64,000 nt of DNA, taken from assembly GCF_000819885.1 (NCBI RefSeq), contig NZ_CDBO01000035.1, positions 1-64,000 on the forward strand, read 5' to 3'. The position numbers and the translations under genes are program-made. Of this stretch, positions 62,629-64,000 are shown in pieces. Numbering within the stretch: the first letter of the stretch is position 1; each line of letters starts with the position of its first letter. The DNA is from Aeromonas fluvialis. GTDB taxonomy: Bacteria; Pseudomonadota; Gammaproteobacteria; Enterobacterales; Aeromonadaceae. The notes below the pieces were generated by a model. The model had not been told where the DNA came from, made no database searches, and was given only the letters and a program-made list of their open reading frames with translations.

Positions 62629-64000
62629 CTACGCCCTGTCAGTCCCTGCAGGTAGTTTCCGCAATACCTGCCTAAGGAGTGATTTGATATCCCGTAATTC
62701 ATCACTTAGCAATGCAACTTGTTGTTCCAGTGTCAATTCAACCTCTTGCAACAACTCATCCGATAAAAATTTGCCTGCATCGAGATCAAACCACTGTGGC
62801 TTGGCCAAGTATGTATTATTAATTTTTCTGGTTGATGGCGATTGAGCATCACGCAGCTTATCTTGCAGTGCCAGTTTACTCTCATCAGAACCATGGTTGA
62901 TGAAAACGGTCAAAGGACTAAATTTTTTCAGATTTTCATTTTGCGGATTCAGAACAAAATCGAGCAAACCGCTCTGGTCAGCATGAGCGGAATAATAGCC
63001 TGACATATCAATTAGCCTGGCACTGCCCTGGTTCTTCCCTGCTGCTTGTAACAGGCTATGACCAGCGGTCCCTTGCGCCTGATATCCAGTCAACAAAATT
63101 GCATTTTGGGGATTGTCTTTCAATAACTCAAGGTATTCGACTACCGGGCCTGCATTGCACATCCCTGAACTGGCTATAATAATTTTATGGGTAGTGATCG
63201 AATCTGCTGGCGTTTTTATTTTCATTTTTATGCCAGTATCAATTTTTCTCATTATTTGACGATCAGTCACTATGTTTCGATCGGCAAAAAATTGTTGCAA
63301 GCGTTCATTCTCTATAAAACCCAATGACTGCAGCAGATCGTCATTCAAATACATATGTTTATTATTAGACGACTTATCGAACAATCTCTCGCTATAAATT
63401 TTTGAGATTTTATGCCCCAATGGTGAATGGACACACCATTCAAAACGTCTTGGTTTTCCATGCTCATCAAAAACGGCATGCCGGTTTAATTCGATAGCTT
63501 GCCATATATCACACATCAACTCCTGGGTTCGATGTAATGAGAAGGCGGGAATAAGTAATATCCCATCCCCAACAAGGCAGACCTCATCAATGACGCGCCA
63601 TAATGCCGCAAGACGTTGCGCCCTTGATTTTAACATCGCGTCTCTGGGTCTGCTGCCATAGGTGGATTCAACCACAAGATAATCAGTCTGGGGATAGGGA
63701 TAATGCTCTGACTTTAACAGCGGTAAATATTCATGACCATCAATATTACAACCTATATCACCACTGAACATAATAGTACGCCAGGGATCTTCGGGATGAT
63801 TCGGCTCTTTCCAGGCTATCGAAATATGTACCGCACCTAAAATATGACTACTGCGCAGGAAAGTGAATTTTAAACCATCAGTCAGTGACAGCGTTTGTCC
63901 CCATTTGAATGGTTGCTCATCGACCACGCTCCATGAAATACCATTGAGCAAGGTCAGATCACCACCATTTATTTTCAAGGCATCACGTAACATCACCTCT
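62629..64000 (-). CDS. Beta-CASP metallo-beta-lactamase-fold nuclease, partial
   Basis: The frame runs off the right edge; 455 codons are visible from a GTG at 63996, which is probably not the real start, because the N-terminal HxHxDH metal motif is absent and must lie beyond 64000. Visible motifs are SSHILGAVHIS (histidine of motif 3), FSGDIG (motif 4 aspartate), VVESTYGSR (motif A), SSGMCNAGPVVEYL (motif B), SGYYSAHADQSGLL and INHG (motif C region). This is an RNase J/CPSF-73-type nuclease-like protein, with a coiled-coil tail (LQEVELTLEQQVALLSDEL). It is distinctly AT-richer than the recombinase operon, pointing to separate acquisition. Role unknown; RNA processing or defence are both possible. 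Confidence 0.8.
   Translation of the reverse strand, partial: EVMLRDALKINGGDLTLLNGISWSVVDEQPFKWGQTLSLTDGLKFTFLRSSHILGAVHISIAWKEPNHPEDPWRTIMFSGDIGCNIDGHEYLPLLKSEHYPYPQTDYLVVESTYGSRPRDAMLKSRAQRLAALWRVIDEVCLVGDGILLIPAFSLHRTQELMCDIWQAIELNRHAVFDEHGKPRRFEWCVHSPLGHKISKIYSERLFDKSSNNKHMYLNDDLLQSLGFIENERLQQFFADRNIVTDRQIMRKIDTGIKMKIKTPADSITTHKIIIASSGMCNAGPVVEYLELLKDNPQNAILLTGYQAQGTAGHSLLQAAGKNQGSARLIDMSGYYSAHADQSGLLDFVLNPQNENLKKFSPLTVFINHGSDESKLALQDKLRDAQSPSTRKINNTYLAKPQWFDLDAGKFLSDELLQEVELTLEQQVALLSDELRDIKSLLRQVLRKLPAGTDRA

Larger units (their letters stand above)
55677..64000. mobile_element. Putative genomic island, left part
   Basis: After the J-domain gene the conserved housekeeping order ends. 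What follows is an integration-like operon of three overlapping genes with a large tyrosine recombinase, a decayed helicase fragment and an AT-richer beta-CASP nuclease gene cut by the window edge. This is the pattern of a recombinase-borne island inserted between a core gene and unseen core sequence. The right boundary and cargo lie outside the window, so extent and mobility are inferred. Confidence 0.55.

Overview
The window reads as a chromosomal segment of a Gammaproteobacterium, most likely Aeromonas. This is an inference from gene order and protein character: pdxB-asd-fimV-truA-accD-folC-dedD, cvpA-purF, lrp|ald-trxB, aat-bpt-infA, clpA-clpS|cspD. No 16S gene is present to confirm it. 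About 55.7 kb is compact housekeeping sequence with clean rho-independent terminators. The last 8 kb is accessory DNA that runs off the right edge.

Layout. 1-480: a transposase fragment and the guaBA terminator. 0.5-6.4 kb: guaB-guaA (GMP synthesis), a cold-shock/DUF1294 membrane protein, and xseA. 6.5-8.1 kb: a decayed sugar-uptake locus with a frameshifted GntR/UTRA regulator beside a truncated fructose-type PTS EIIC. 8.3-12.5 kb: ddl, a 2OG-Fe(II) oxygenase, a glutathione peroxidase and rhlE. 12.6-15.8 kb: a hutW-type haem radical-SAM gene and a chemoreceptor with a c-type haem motif, transcribed divergently around a Fur box. 15.9-27.1 kb: ybjQ, then the dedD-folC-accD-truA-fimV-asd-pdxB block, then a PAP2 phosphatase and rnt. 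27.4-34.4 kb: an antiporter, IS remnants, DUF2750, gsk, MAPEG, hemH, adk and miaE. 34.6-43.6 kb: purF-cvpA with a PurR box, serS, rarA, lolA, ftsK and lrp. 43.8-53.7 kb: ald, trxB, a REC-REC-GGDEF response regulator, a glycine-zipper lipoprotein-like gene, aat-bpt, infA, clpA-clpS, cspD and folD. 53.8-54.4 kb: a tRNA operon (Pro-Arg-His) with its own promoter and terminator. 54.4-55.7 kb: a J-domain protein.

The accessory region begins just after the J-domain gene. Three overlapping genes (194, 797 and 1077 aa) form a translationally coupled operon. The third is a very large tyrosine recombinase with an intact R...HxxR...GH...Y set. The second is a recombinase-like paralogue that keeps R and HxxR but appears to lack the nucleophilic tyrosine. 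The first is a small protein with a helix-turn-helix-like stretch. This looks like the integration module at one end of a genomic island, possibly equivalent to the gamma-mobile-trio type of module (from memory, unchecked). The visible cargo is a broken DExH helicase and an AT-richer beta-CASP metallo-beta-lactamase-fold nuclease cut by the window edge. This is the part most worth follow-up.

The other notable items are the haem-c chemoreceptor next to a Fur-controlled haem gene, the degraded PTS locus, and a tandem 11-bp repeat at the J-domain gene stop that could mark an attachment site.
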